DNA from: Halioxenophilus aromaticivorans
Lineage (GTDB): Bacteria > Pseudomonadota > Gammaproteobacteria > Pseudomonadales > Cellvibrionaceae
DNA: 64,000 bases
Direction: 5' to 3'
Assembly (NCBI RefSeq): GCF_042850945.1
Contig: NZ_AP031496.1
Span: 2,418,001 to 2,482,000 of the forward strand
In this document: positions 50,501 through 59,454 of the stretch, one piece after another
Numbering within the stretch: the first letter of the stretch is position 1
Layout: every line of letters starts with the position of its first letter
The notes under the pieces: model-generated
What the model saw: the letters and a program-made list of their open reading frames with translations, nothing else
The model's database searches: none
What the model was told of the DNA's origin: nothing
Translations under genes and position numbers: made by a program

Positions 50501-52501
50501 GTCCAAAGTGAGGACTTTACCGTTATAGGCATCGGCGACATGGCTGGTGATGTGTTTGGCAACGGCATGCTGTTGTCGAAAAATATCTGTCTTACGGCGG
50601 CCTTCAATCACTTGTCGATATTTATCGATCCCAATCCGAATTCCTCCAAGAGCTATATTGAGCGTCAGCGTTTGTTTGCAAACCCACAGCTCGGCTGGGA
50701 TGACTACGATAAAGCGTTGATTTCCAACGGTGGTGGCATTTTCTCTCGGGCGGCTAAGAGCATAGACATATCGCCCGAGATGAAAGAGCGCTTTGCCATC
50801 GAGGAAGATAAACTGCCCCCTAACGATTTGATCAACCGTTTGCTAAAAGCACCGGTGGATTTAATTTGGAACGGTGGCATTGGGACCTACGTGAAGGCTT
50901 CGTCGGAATCCCACGCGATGGTTGGCGATAAAGCCAACGATGTATTGCGGGTGGATGGCCGAGATCTTCGCTGTAAGGTATTTGGCGAAGGCGGCAACCT
51001 GGGTATGACGCAGCTGGGCCGGGTGGAATTTTGCCTGGAGGGCGGCGCTTGTAATACCGACTTTATCGACAACGCTGCGGGGGTGGATTGTTCTGACCAT
51101 GAAGTAAACATCAAAATTCTGATCGACAAGCTAGTCGCTGAGGGCGAGCTTACCGAGAAGCAGCGCAATAAGTTACTGGTGGATATGACCGATTCTGTCT
51201 CGGATTTGGTGCTGCACAACAATTACCAGCAAACCCAGGCTATCAGTATTGCTGCGGAAAGTTGTCTACCACGGTTTCCTGAATATCGCCGTTTAATTAG
51301 CCAGTTAGAAGCGCAAGGGCGTTTGGATCGGAAACTGGAATTTTTACCCGATGACGAATCGCTGCTGGAGCGCCACAGCCACGCTAAAAGCCTAACCCGG
51401 CCAGAGCTGTCGGTGTTGATTTCCTACGTTAAAGTGATGCTAAAAGAGCTGTTGGCCTGCGATGAAATCGCCGACGACAACTACATCAGCACCATTATCG
51501 AATCGGCGTTTCCTAGGTTGCTACGCCAGAAATTCCCCAGCCAAATTCACAACCATGTGCTCCGCAAGGAGATCATCGCCACGCAGTTGGCCAATGATAT
51601 GGTCAACAATGGCGGCATTACCTTCTTCCATCGCTTGTTGGAGTCCACCGGCGCACCGGCCAACAGTATCGCCCGGGCCTATGTAACCGCCCGTGATGTG
51701 TTCTCAATGGCTGTGTTCCGCACCGAAATCGAAATGCTGGATTTCAAACAAACCTCCAAGGTTCAGATAAAAGAAATGGATCGGCTGATTCGCCGTGTGC
51801 GTCGTGGCACCCGTTGGTTCTTGCGCAATCGACGTAGTCAGCTCAACCCCGGTGATGAGATACCCCATTTCAGCGCGGCATTGGCCGACTTAGCCAAGGT
51901 TATGCCCACCATTTTAGAAGGCGAAACCCTGGCCAAATGGCAATCCCGCTACGACGACAGTAAGGCGCTAGGCTTTTCGGACCAGTATGCCGGCGCCAAT
52001 GCACTGCCATCTAACCTGTACTCAGGCCTGGGCGTGGTGGAAGCCGCTCGGCAAAGTCAGAGTGAGCTGAAGACCGTGGCCCGAGTGTTTTTCTACCTCA
52101 GCGACCGGTTGGGCTTAAATTGGTTTGCCAGCCAGATTTCCGAGGTGTCGGTGGAAAACAATTGGCAGGCCATGGCGCGGGAATCCTACCTGGATGACAT
52201 GGAAACCCAGTTGCGCTCATTAACAGTTTCCTTTGTTCGGTTGCAGCCCACAGACCTTACCCTGGAAGACACCTTTGAGCGATGGGCGGAGCAGCATCGC
52301 GAGCTTCATCAGCGTTGGGCTGCTATGATGGTGGAATTGCAAGGCACAACCGTCACCGACTTTGCTATGTTCTCGGTGGCAATGCGGGAATTGAGCGACT
52401 TGGCACAAGCCTCGAGTTTCTGTGAGACGCTGGCCGATGATTCCGAGCTTTGCACCACCAACATTGCACCCATAACCCAAGGAAACGTGAATAGTGCATA
52501 G
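47537..52501 (+). CDS. gdhB: NAD-specific glutamate dehydrogenase (large type)
   Basis: A protein of about 1654 residues. The start is placed at a GTG (47537) with GCGGAG 8 bases upstream; the ATG at 47555 is an alternative. The N-terminal regulatory part contains ACT-like segments (about 100-500). The catalytic region (about 820-1150) has GGAVARGGLRWSDRLQDYRTEVLGL, NAVIVPNGAKGGFV, PTDVVRHDGDDAYLVVAADKGTA and the NAD-fold stretch VIGIGDMAGDVFGNGML. It converts glutamate to 2-oxoglutarate and ammonia in catabolism. Length matches the 180-kDa class of Pseudomonas and relatives. Confidence 0.95.
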   Translation: MEINTVMTESHQVFIERLGHTIEEQHDATQQSALKHFAELYFKRMPLAEFQGRQYKDLYGFAAGWLQLIGDYSGQDARIRVFNPNLEEHGWLCNHTVIQIHVKDSPFLTDSIRMELNRRHIHIHMLQSRVLQVCRDSKGNLVKIFDRNDSTESLAKGHSLQKEALIWFEVGLHSDNSELTEIRNALADILQDIKAVVAGYKPMCQLVLAAEKNLAHAKAFKHANSELIEESRAFLKWLEQGHFTFLGYREFELVKNKGDKEAKLQEMPEARQGLFTRRAQQLDPLPMSQFNLGMAAYYTGDDCIAFTKSNSRSRIHRTAYSDYVVVKKYNDKGEVIGEGRFLGLYTSAVYDNKVAAIPLIRQKVEHVLHETEADLGTYDGKNLLRILETLPRDEMFQISKEQLLELAGDVAQINERPQVRLFMRSDPYGKFINCLLYVPRDIFSTRVRERIQDLIANEIDADECEFNTYFSESILARAHLVFKLKPEYNSNYDVRKLELKTIDITRGWDEHFYASLVESLGEETATKEHRKYEAAFSDGYRESYDARTAVADIATIKSLSETNPVAMSFYQPLNSKPNEIRFKVFHANEPLHLSTIVPMLENFGLKVLGEFPYDIEAENEPVVWLHDFTLVFDGQNQVDVASAKRVFQEAFQAIWLQQAENDAFNRLVLGARISWREVAILRSYARYMKQTASSFGQGYIANTLANHVDITRNLIALFKGKFDPRVNQFTKQDIDRLVRLKSKILDALEAVSNLNDDRIIRRYLDLINGTLRTNYFQKDSQGNHKDYISFKLAPRQIPDIPEPRPLYEIFVYSPKMEGVHLRGGAVARGGLRWSDRLQDYRTEVLGLVKAQQVKNAVIVPNGAKGGFVIKQTPKNASRKELQAQAIGCYQMFIRGLLDITDNIVAGAITPPTDVVRHDGDDAYLVVAADKGTATFSDIANEISHEYGHWLGDAFASGGSQGYDHKGMGITARGAWVSVQRHFKEKGVDVQSEDFTVIGIGDMAGDVFGNGMLLSKNICLTAAFNHLSIFIDPNPNSSKSYIERQRLFANPQLGWDDYDKALISNGGGIFSRAAKSIDISPEMKERFAIEEDKLPPNDLINRLLKAPVDLIWNGGIGTYVKASSESHAMVGDKANDVLRVDGRDLRCKVFGEGGNLGMTQLGRVEFCLEGGACNTDFIDNAAGVDCSDHEVNIKILIDKLVAEGELTEKQRNKLLVDMTDSVSDLVLHNNYQQTQAISIAAESCLPRFPEYRRLISQLEAQGRLDRKLEFLPDDESLLERHSHAKSLTRPELSVLISYVKVMLKELLACDEIADDNYISTIIESAFPRLLRQKFPSQIHNHVLRKEIIATQLANDMVNNGGITFFHRLLESTGAPANSIARAYVTARDVFSMAVFRTEIEMLDFKQTSKVQIKEMDRLIRRVRRGTRWFLRNRRSQLNPGDEIPHFSAALADLAKVMPTILEGETLAKWQSRYDDSKALGFSDQYAGANALPSNLYSGLGVVEAARQSQSELKTVARVFFYLSDRLGLNWFASQISEVSVENNWQAMARESYLDDMETQLRSLTVSFVRLQPTDLTLEDTFERWAEQHRELHQRWAAMMVELQGTTVTDFAMFSVAMRELSDLAQASSFCETLADDSELCTTNIAPITQGNVNSA

Positions 52502-52730
52502 TGCTGTAGCAGCCAAGTACATCGAAGTAGCACTTTCAATTAGCCGAGATGAGTACCTTAAACTCTACCAAATGGGCAGGGCCGTGGTTAAGGCCCGTGC
52601 CACGGACGGTCGGCGAGTTCAATTCCCCGCCCAGGCCCTGCGGCCGTGGGTGGCACACTCCGGTATCCAAGGTAAATTTCGGATTTACTTTGACCAGCAA
52701 AATCGCTTGAGTAAAATCGAGCCCTCGTAA
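52494..52730 (+). CDS. DUF2835 family protein
   Basis: A 78-residue protein starting at a GTG (52494) that overlaps the gdhB stop by 8 bases; AAGGAAAC lies upstream. The sequence YIEVALSISRDEYLKLYQMGRAVVKARATDGRRVQFPAQALRPWVAHSGIQGKFRIYFDQQNR covers the whole DUF2835 domain. Function unknown; the overlap implies coexpression with glutamate dehydrogenase. Confidence 0.87.
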   Translation: MHSAVAAKYIEVALSISRDEYLKLYQMGRAVVKARATDGRRVQFPAQALRPWVAHSGIQGKFRIYFDQQNRLSKIEPS

Positions 52731-52809
52731 GTCTTAATGACACATAATCCCCCGGCCTTGTAGCTAACGCAGACCTATGGGGCTTTGGCCCAGCATTAAC
52801 GGAAAAAAC

Positions 52810-53829
52810 ATGTACTCACTTGTACAAAAAATCTTGTTCAAATTAGACCCAGAAGTGGCTCACGAGCTGTCCCTGGATGGTTTAGGTGCCATGTCTCGGA
52901 TGAAAGCTCTGCCAATGGTGGCGCCAGCGGCCGTATCCAACCCGGTCGAAATCATGGGGTTAACTTTCCCCAATCCAGTGGGATTGGCGGCTGGATTAGA
53001 TAAAAATGCCGATTATTACAATGCTCTTGGGCAATTAGGCTTTGGCTTTGTCGAAGTTGGCACGGTTACACCACAGCCTCAACCGGGCAACGAGCAGCCC
53101 CGGCTGTTCCGCTTACCGGAGGCTCGCGCCATTATTAACCGCATGGGGTTCAATAATCTTGGGGTAAAACACTTGGTAGAGCAGGTGCAGCAGCGCCAGT
53201 ACACTGGCGTGTTAGGCATTAATATTGGCAAGAACAAAGTCACGCCAGAGGAGCAAGCTCTGGATGACTACAATAAGGCCCTGGAGCAAGTCTACGCCCA
53301 CGCCGACTACGTTACGGTAAACATTTCATCGCCTAACACGCCGGGGCTGCGGGATTTGCAATTCGGCGAAGCCCTAACGCAATTGCTGGCTGGTATACAC
53401 CAAACCCGCCTGAGGCTGGCACAGGAGCATGACAAGCAAGTGCCTATCGTCGTTAAGATCGCCCCCGATATGACGGAACCAGAGATTCGACAGGTCGCGG
53501 AAACCATCGCTGAGCAGAAAATGGACGGTATCATTGCGACCAATACCACCCTGGATAAAACCCAGGTAGAGCATTTTGAGCACGGCGATGAGGCCGGTGG
53601 TTTATCCGGAGCGCCGGTGCGAGAGAAATCTACCGCGGTGATTCGCACGGTGGCGCAAACCCTGGGGCCAGATTTTCCCATTATTGGCGTGGGTGGCATT
53701 GCCAGTGGCCAGGATGCACTGGACAAGATCGACGCTGGGGCGAAGTTGGTGCAGGTGTACACCGGGTTTATTTACCGGGGGCCTGAACTGATAAAAGAAA
53801 TTAACCAGGCGCTGTTGGCTTGGGCGTAG
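52810..53829 (+). CDS. pyrD: Dihydroorotate dehydrogenase (quinone), class 2
   Basis: The 339-residue product starts at 52810 (MYSLVQKILFKLDPEVAHELSL), the N-terminal membrane-associating helix of class 2 enzymes. FMN and orotate sites: GLAAGLDKNADYYNALGQLGFGFVEVGTVTPQPQPGN, INRMGFNN, VNISSPNTPGL (catalytic Ser), KIAPDM, TNTTLDK, GGLSGAPV and GVGGIASGQDA with VYTGFIYRGP. Fourth step of pyrimidine synthesis, passing electrons to quinone. Followed by rmf as in other gammaproteobacteria. Confidence 0.96.
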   Translation: MYSLVQKILFKLDPEVAHELSLDGLGAMSRMKALPMVAPAAVSNPVEIMGLTFPNPVGLAAGLDKNADYYNALGQLGFGFVEVGTVTPQPQPGNEQPRLFRLPEARAIINRMGFNNLGVKHLVEQVQQRQYTGVLGINIGKNKVTPEEQALDDYNKALEQVYAHADYVTVNISSPNTPGLRDLQFGEALTQLLAGIHQTRLRLAQEHDKQVPIVVKIAPDMTEPEIRQVAETIAEQKMDGIIATNTTLDKTQVEHFEHGDEAGGLSGAPVREKSTAVIRTVAQTLGPDFPIIGVGGIASGQDALDKIDAGAKLVQVYTGFIYRGPELIKEINQALLAWA

Positions 53830-53885
53830 GTGGATTGCACGGAAGATAGCCGTTAATTTTAAAGCAAACGGCTACCCCTAAAAGA

Positions 53886-53938
53886 GCGAAACCGCAGCCC
53901 AAAGGTTGCGGTTTCTTTAAGGCCCTTGGGCCTTTTTA
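53886..53938 (+). terminator. Tandem rho-independent terminators after pyrD
   Basis: GAAACCGCA-GCCCAAAGG-TTGCGGTTTC then CTTT, directly followed by AAGGCCC-TT-GGGCCTTTTT. Both stems are strong and the second can work on either strand, also serving rmf. Confidence 0.88.
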
Positions 53939-54043
53939 GCTAAGCCTCGAGTGGAGGCCTTATCGACTGAAAGTCAGGTCACACGTTTAACCGTGCGGAG
54001 TTCGTGATTGTTACAAGTTGTTTAGTATGCAATAAGGTTCGAC

Positions 54044-54247
54044 TTAGAAATTTGACATTTTTTGTGCGGTAGCAAAACGGTTAAAGCCGTTCCACTGATC
54101 ATTGCGTCCTTCACGCCAGCCATTGAGCCAATCGTATCGTGTTTTGATAGTTTCGTGTGGGCAACTGCTCCGTGAGCGCCCTTCGAATCCGGCCATGTAC
54201 CCTTTTGAAAAGGCCCGTTCAGATGGATTGCGTTTATGACGTTTCAT
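54044..54247 (-). CDS. rmf: Ribosome modulation factor
   Basis: A 67-residue basic protein, closely matching RMF: MKRHKRNPSERAFSKGYMAGFEGRSRSSCP, then RYDWLNGWREGRNDQWNG. RMF binds 70S ribosomes in stationary phase to form inactive 100S dimers. It is convergent with pyrD and divergent from rlmL, a common neighbourhood. Confidence 0.95.
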   Translation of the reverse strand: MKRHKRNPSERAFSKGYMAGFEGRSRSSCPHETIKTRYDWLNGWREGRNDQWNGFNRFATAQKMSNF

Positions 54248-54419
54248 AGTTTAGCGTACCTCATTGTTGGTTTTGTTCGATGAAAGTTGCTAACCGTCCC
54301 GGTTGTCTTTGCTATGTTATGTTCTGAATTATGTTTTGGCGTTAGTTTTTAACTAAGCCGTTGGTGTCTTAATACATAGACCAGAAAATACCAAGCAAGT
54401 TTTATCGAGCCGGACTTCC

Positions 54420-54551
54420 AGTAGACCAAAACTGAAATAGCTTGTGAACGACTGAATATTTCTAAAACATGAAAGTTATATTACGGAAAAGTATAATCTT
54501 GCCTAAAGGACGTACCTAGTGGGGCAAAAGCCACGTGCCTGACGGTCTACT
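54420..54551 (+). ncRNA. Candidate structured RNA between rmf and rlmL
   Basis: AGTAGACC (54420-54427) and GGTCTACT (54544-54551) are perfectly complementary over 8 bp and enclose about 116 bases. The interior holds the local hairpin GTGGGGCAAAAGCCAC (54511-54526). It may be a small RNA or a long 5' leader of rlmL. No known family is recognised and the strand is assumed. Confidence 0.35.
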
Positions 54552-54638
54552 AAAAACTAATCGCATAGCAAGGGCGGTTTTAATAAAAAATTGGTCCACT
54601 TCGGTGTAACCATTCCACACAATTAACGGTTATTTACT

Positions 54639-56798
54639 ATGCAACACTTCTCGGCCACCTGCCCTAAAGGTTTTGAACAATTACTTCAAAACGAGCTAAT
54701 CAGCTTGGGAGCAGAGGTGGTTTCCGAAACCGTTGGTAGCATCCGCTTCCAAGCCACGCTAGAAACTGTCTACAAGATTTGTTTTTGGACAAGAATTGCC
54801 AACAAAATCCTGCTGCCTTTAGACGACAAACCCCTAAAAACAGATCAAGATTTATACGATGTGGTCTACCGCTTGCCTTGGGAGGAGCACTTAGATGCCA
54901 ACGGTTCGCTCTGGATTCAATTTGCCGGCACCAATCGATTTATTCGTGATACGCAGTTTGGCGCTCGTAAAACCAAAGATGCCATTGTGGATCGTTTTAG
55001 AGACCAGGTTGGCACCCGGCCGGGGGTTGAAAAGGTCCGCCCGGATTTAACGGTTAATGTGCGGTTGGCGAAAGGGCGTGTGGCCGTGGCCATTGACCTT
55101 ACTGGAGAAAGTTTGCACCGCAGGGGGTATCGACTGCAGCAGGGCACAGCACCGCTGAAGGAAAACTTAGCTGCAGCCATTTTATATCGTTGCGGTTGGC
55201 CCGAAATTGCCAAGCACCAGGGCGCGTTGCTAGACCCAATGTGTGGCTCCGGCACTTTATTGATTGAGGCGGCCATGATGGCCGCCAACATGGCGCCGGG
55301 TTTAGGTCGAAGCGATTTTGCATTGCTACGCTGGCAAGGCCATGACCCAGGTCTATGGTTGCAATGCCAGGAGCAAGCTCAAGACAGCGTACGGTTGGAT
55401 AACATCGGTGAAATACGAGGTTATGATATTAGCCGGCAAGTGGTGGACATCGCCGAGCAGAATATAGCCCGTGCCGGGCTCGCTCGCCAAGTGAGGGTCT
55501 CGGTAAAGCCGCTGGCGGAGTTTAAAAAACCTACCCACACCGCAATCAACCCAGGCTTGATCATCACCAACCCCCCTTATGGTGAGCGCTTGGGCGAAAT
55601 ACAACAATTAACCGTGTTGTACCGATTGTTAGGCGATCGATTTAAAAGTGAATTTGAAGGTTGGCAAGCCGGTGTATTTACCGGTAACCCAGATGCGGGC
55701 AAATTTATGGGGGTGCGGGCCCATAAAAAATATAAATTATTTAACGGCGCTATTCCAGCTGAATTATTGTTGTTTGATTTGCAGCCAAATCAATTTATTG
55801 ATGCACCGCCACCGGATATTATTTTAACGGCCCCCAACGACCCATACAAGGTCACCGATGGTGCGCGTATGGTTATGAATCGATTGCAAAAAAATAGTAA
55901 GCAATTATCCAAGTGGCGTAAAAATAACGAGATCGAGTGTTATCGAGTTTACGATGCCGATATGCCAGAGTATTCTGCCGCAATCGATGTCTATAGCGAT
56001 TATGTTCACATACAGGAGTACCAGGCGCCTAAGTCGGTACCGGAAGAAACAGCCCAAGCTCGGTTTAATGATATCGTGGCAGCGGTTAAACAAGTTTTCC
56101 AACCGGATATCGAAAAAATCAGTTTAAAGCAACGGCGAAAAAATAAGGGCAAGCAGCAGTATGAGCGCGCTGACGAGCGCGCTGGCCGCACATTTAACGT
56201 GCAAGAAAGTGGCGCCGAATTTGAGATTAATCTATGGGATTATTTAGACTCAGGGCTGTTCTTAGATCACCGGCCGGTGCGTAATTATATTCGGCAGCAC
56301 GCCAAAGATACCAAGTTCTTAAATTTATTTTGCTATACCGCCACGGCCAGTGTGCATGCGGCGTTGGGTGGTGCCACTGAGACCGTGAGTGTGGATATGT
56401 CTCACACCTATCTGGACTGGGCTAAACGCAATTTTGCGCTGAATAATCTACGCAGTGCTAAGCATCGATTTGAACAAAGTGACTGCTTTGACTGGTTGCA
56501 AAATTGCCGCGAGGGGTTCGATCTCATTTTATTGGATCCGCCCACCTTCTCAAATTCCAAACGAATGAAAGAAACCTTAGATGTTCAGCGCGACCACGTT
56601 AGATTAATAAAGCGCTGTATGGAGTTGTTGTCCGTCGGGGGTACGTTGATATTTTCCAATAATCTACGCACCTTCGAGCTGGATTACGCTGCATTGGAAC
56701 GCTATTCCATAACCGATTATCACAAGCCGAGTTTAGACCCGGATTTCGCTCGCAATCCGAAAATTCACCAGTGTTGGTTGATTCGACATGGCGATTAA
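54639..56798 (+). CDS. rlmL: 23S rRNA m2G2445/m7G2069 methyltransferase RlmKL
   Basis: A 719-residue two-enzyme fusion. An N-terminal THUMP domain (about 45-155) is followed by the RlmL methyltransferase (DPMCGSGTLLIEAAMMAANMAPG; ITNPPYGERLGE) at about 160-385. The C-terminal RlmK part (FLNLFCYTATASVHAALGGA; LILLDPPTFSNSKRM) lies at about 450-719. NPPY and DPPTFS are the respective catalytic motifs. Both guanine modifications lie near the ribosomal peptidyl-transferase centre. Length is normal for the fused gammaproteobacterial form. Confidence 0.95.
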   Translation: MQHFSATCPKGFEQLLQNELISLGAEVVSETVGSIRFQATLETVYKICFWTRIANKILLPLDDKPLKTDQDLYDVVYRLPWEEHLDANGSLWIQFAGTNRFIRDTQFGARKTKDAIVDRFRDQVGTRPGVEKVRPDLTVNVRLAKGRVAVAIDLTGESLHRRGYRLQQGTAPLKENLAAAILYRCGWPEIAKHQGALLDPMCGSGTLLIEAAMMAANMAPGLGRSDFALLRWQGHDPGLWLQCQEQAQDSVRLDNIGEIRGYDISRQVVDIAEQNIARAGLARQVRVSVKPLAEFKKPTHTAINPGLIITNPPYGERLGEIQQLTVLYRLLGDRFKSEFEGWQAGVFTGNPDAGKFMGVRAHKKYKLFNGAIPAELLLFDLQPNQFIDAPPPDIILTAPNDPYKVTDGARMVMNRLQKNSKQLSKWRKNNEIECYRVYDADMPEYSAAIDVYSDYVHIQEYQAPKSVPEETAQARFNDIVAAVKQVFQPDIEKISLKQRRKNKGKQQYERADERAGRTFNVQESGAEFEINLWDYLDSGLFLDHRPVRNYIRQHAKDTKFLNLFCYTATASVHAALGGATETVSVDMSHTYLDWAKRNFALNNLRSAKHRFEQSDCFDWLQNCREGFDLILLDPPTFSNSKRMKETLDVQRDHVRLIKRCMELLSVGGTLIFSNNLRTFELDYAALERYSITDYHKPSLDPDFARNPKIHQCWLIRHGD

Positions 56799-56878
56799 CA
56801 ATTTTAAATTAAAAGTGAATCAATAATCTTCCCGGCTGTTGCTTGGTTAAACCATTATTAAATTGGGGCTAGAGTCAA

Positions 56879-57343
56879 ATGGGTTTAGAAATAGAGCGGA
56901 AGTTTCTGGTGTGCCCCGAGCTGCTGGGCGAGTTACAGTACGGAGAATCCATCTGCCAGGGGTATATTCCCACGCAAGATAAAACCGCTGTGCGAATCAG
57001 GTTAAAAGGCAGCGCTGCTTTTCTAACGTTAAAAGGTGCTAACCGCGGTGCTGTGCGCAGTGAGTTTGAGTATGCCATACCCGTGTCTGATGCCCAGGCT
57101 ATTTTGGCTGAACTTTGCTCAGGCCCAAAGATCGAAAAAACACGTTATTGCCGCACGGTTGGCGCTCACGTTTGGGAGATCGATGTGTTTGCCGGCAGCA
57201 ACGAAGGCTTGGTGGTTGCAGAAATTGAGCTTAACAGTGAGCATGAACCCTTCGAAAAGCCTCCGTGGGTGGCGCGGGAGGTGACCGGCGATGCGCGTTA
57301 CTACAATACCAGTTTGCTGACCAAACCCTATTTAACCTGGTAA
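56879..57343 (+). CDS. CYTH-domain (triphosphate tunnel) protein
   Basis: A 154-residue single CYTH domain beginning with the hallmark GLEIERKFLV (ExExK). Further tunnel residues: TAVRIRLKGSAAFLTLKG (R-x-R and K), SEFEYAIPV, KTRYCRTVGAHVWEIDVFAG and LVVAEIELNS. Family members hydrolyse inorganic triphosphate or bind nucleotides; bacterial NeuTTM-type enzymes have this size. There is no CHAD domain. Not obviously coregulated with uvrB, which starts 79 bases later. Confidence 0.88.
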   Translation: MGLEIERKFLVCPELLGELQYGESICQGYIPTQDKTAVRIRLKGSAAFLTLKGANRGAVRSEFEYAIPVSDAQAILAELCSGPKIEKTRYCRTVGAHVWEIDVFAGSNEGLVVAEIELNSEHEPFEKPPWVAREVTGDARYYNTSLLTKPYLTW

Positions 57344-57422
57344 TCCAGCACGCTGCCCGAAACGTAACTGAGCCTTGGGCCTCTGCTTAGAAGAGGCTAA
57401 ATAATCTCAACGAAAAGAGTCT

Positions 57423-59420
57423 ATGTCTAAAAAGTTTACTGTTAGTAGCGATTTTGAACCGGCGGGTGATCAGCCCAAAGCCATTGAGCAATTGGTCACC
57501 GGGTTGGAATCTGGCCTGGCACATCAAACCTTATTGGGGGTAACTGGCTCTGGTAAAACCTATACCATTGCTAACGTTATCGCCCAGGTGCAACGGCCAA
57601 CCATGATTATGGCCCACAACAAAACCCTTGCGGCGCAACTCTACGGCGAGTTTAAAGAGTTCTTTCCCAATAACGCAGTGGAATATTTCGTCTCTTACTA
57701 CGATTATTACCAGCCTGAGGCTTACGTGCCTTCATCGGATACCTTTATAGAAAAAGACTCCTCGGTGAACGAACATATCGAGCAGATGCGTTTGTCCGCT
57801 ACCAAGGCTTTAATGGAACGCAAAGACGCCATTATTGTGGCCACAGTATCGGCCATTTACGGCTTGGGTGATCCGGACGCCTACCTTAAAATGGTGTTGC
57901 ATTTGGTGCGAGGTGATCAGATTAGTCAGCGAGATATTCTTCGTCGACTGGCTGAGCTTCAGTACACCCGCAATGATGCTGATTTCCACCGCGCCACCTA
58001 CCGTGTGCGCGGTGAGATCATTGATATTTATCCTGCCGACTCCGATCGTGAAGCTGTGCGGGTGGAGTTGTTTGACGACGAAGTCGATAACCTGTCTCTG
58101 TTCGACCCACTGACTGGTGAGGTACTCACCAAGCTACCGCGCATTACCATCTACCCCAAATCCCACTATGTCACTCCGCGCAATCGAGTGTTAGAAGCGA
58201 TAGGCCAGATAAAAGATGAGTTGAAAGATCGGTCGGAACAGTTGCGCAGTGCCGATAAGTTGGTTGAGCTGCAGCGCTTGGAACAGCGCACTAAATACGA
58301 TTTAGAAATGATGCAAGAGCTGGGTTACTGTAACGGTATTGAAAACTATTCGCGCTATCTATCTGGCCGTGCCGAGGGTGAGCCACCGCCCACTCTGTTT
58401 GATTACTTGCCCGCCGACGCGTTGTTGGTGTTGGATGAATCCCACGTCACAGTGCCGCAAATTGGTGGTATGTACCGTGGCGACCGATCTCGTAAAGAGA
58501 CTTTGGTGGAATATGGGTTTCGTTTACCTTCGGCGTTGGACAACCGACCCATGCGTTTTGAAGAGTGGGAACGTTTGGCGCCCCAGATGATTTTTGTTTC
58601 TGCAACACCCGGTGAGTATGAAAAAGAACACGCCGGGCAAGTGGTGGAGCAGGTAGTACGGCCTACGGGCTTGGTCGATCCTGAGATTGAAGTCCGGCCT
58701 GCGGGCCGTCAAGTTGATGATTGCTTAAGCGAGATTCACAAGCGGGTGGACAAAGATGAGCGCGTGCTGATCACCACGCTGACGAAGCGCATGGCCGAGG
58801 ATTTGACCGAGTACCTACAGGACCACGGAGTCCGTGTGCGCTATTTGCACTCAGACATCGACACCGTGGAGCGGGTAGAGATTATTCGAGATTTACGCAT
58901 TGGTGAATTTGATGTGCTTGTCGGGATTAATCTGCTGCGCGAGGGCCTGGATATGCCGGAAGTCTCTCTTGTGGCAATCTTAGACGCGGATAAAGAAGGC
59001 TTTTTACGATCCGATCGCTCGTTGATTCAAACCATTGGCCGTGCCGCACGCAACGTTAACGGCCGAGCCATTCTCTATGCCGATAAAGTTACCGGCTCTA
59101 TGCAGCGCGCCATGGACGAAACCAACCGGCGCCGAGAAAAACAAGTCGCCTTTAACCAAGAGCACGGTATCACTCCCAAGGGGATCAAAAAGCGAGTGGC
59201 CGACATCATGGAAGGTGCTCACTTCTCAGCCACGGCTGGCAGTAAATCCGGTAAGCGTGGCAAAAAGGTCAAAGTCGATGTGGCGTCGGATTCCGGCAAA
59301 CAGGGCTGGCAGTTGATTGATGAGCTGGAAAAGAAAATGCTGCAAGCGGCTAAGGATTTGGAATTTGAGGTTGCCGCTCAGTACCGCGACGAGATCGAAA
59401 AAATTAAGAAAACCCTGTAA
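57423..59420 (+). CDS. uvrB: Excinuclease ABC subunit B
   Basis: A 665-residue UvrB of full length. Walker A GVTGSGKTYT (residues about 40-49), β-hairpin YFVSYYDYYQPEAYVPSSDTFIEKD used for damage checking, DEAD-like LLVLDESHVTVPQIGGMYRGD, motifs V and VI near VGINLLREGLDMPEVSLVAILDADKEG and IQTIGRAARN, and a C-terminal UVR helix (LIDELEKKMLQAAKDLEFEVAAQYRDEI) that contacts UvrC. I see no LexA box in the short upstream region. Confidence 0.97.
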   Translation: MSKKFTVSSDFEPAGDQPKAIEQLVTGLESGLAHQTLLGVTGSGKTYTIANVIAQVQRPTMIMAHNKTLAAQLYGEFKEFFPNNAVEYFVSYYDYYQPEAYVPSSDTFIEKDSSVNEHIEQMRLSATKALMERKDAIIVATVSAIYGLGDPDAYLKMVLHLVRGDQISQRDILRRLAELQYTRNDADFHRATYRVRGEIIDIYPADSDREAVRVELFDDEVDNLSLFDPLTGEVLTKLPRITIYPKSHYVTPRNRVLEAIGQIKDELKDRSEQLRSADKLVELQRLEQRTKYDLEMMQELGYCNGIENYSRYLSGRAEGEPPPTLFDYLPADALLVLDESHVTVPQIGGMYRGDRSRKETLVEYGFRLPSALDNRPMRFEEWERLAPQMIFVSATPGEYEKEHAGQVVEQVVRPTGLVDPEIEVRPAGRQVDDCLSEIHKRVDKDERVLITTLTKRMAEDLTEYLQDHGVRVRYLHSDIDTVERVEIIRDLRIGEFDVLVGINLLREGLDMPEVSLVAILDADKEGFLRSDRSLIQTIGRAARNVNGRAILYADKVTGSMQRAMDETNRRREKQVAFNQEHGITPKGIKKRVADIMEGAHFSATAGSKSGKRGKKVKVDVASDSGKQGWQLIDELEKKMLQAAKDLEFEVAAQYRDEIEKIKKTL

Positions 59421-59454
59421 GGCCCTCGCTTCGGGTCTGTGGCAGGCCAGCCCG

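Noticed and set aside
57344..57422. LexA box upstream of uvrB
   Set aside because: No CTGT-N8-ACAG-like sequence was found in the 79-bp gap.
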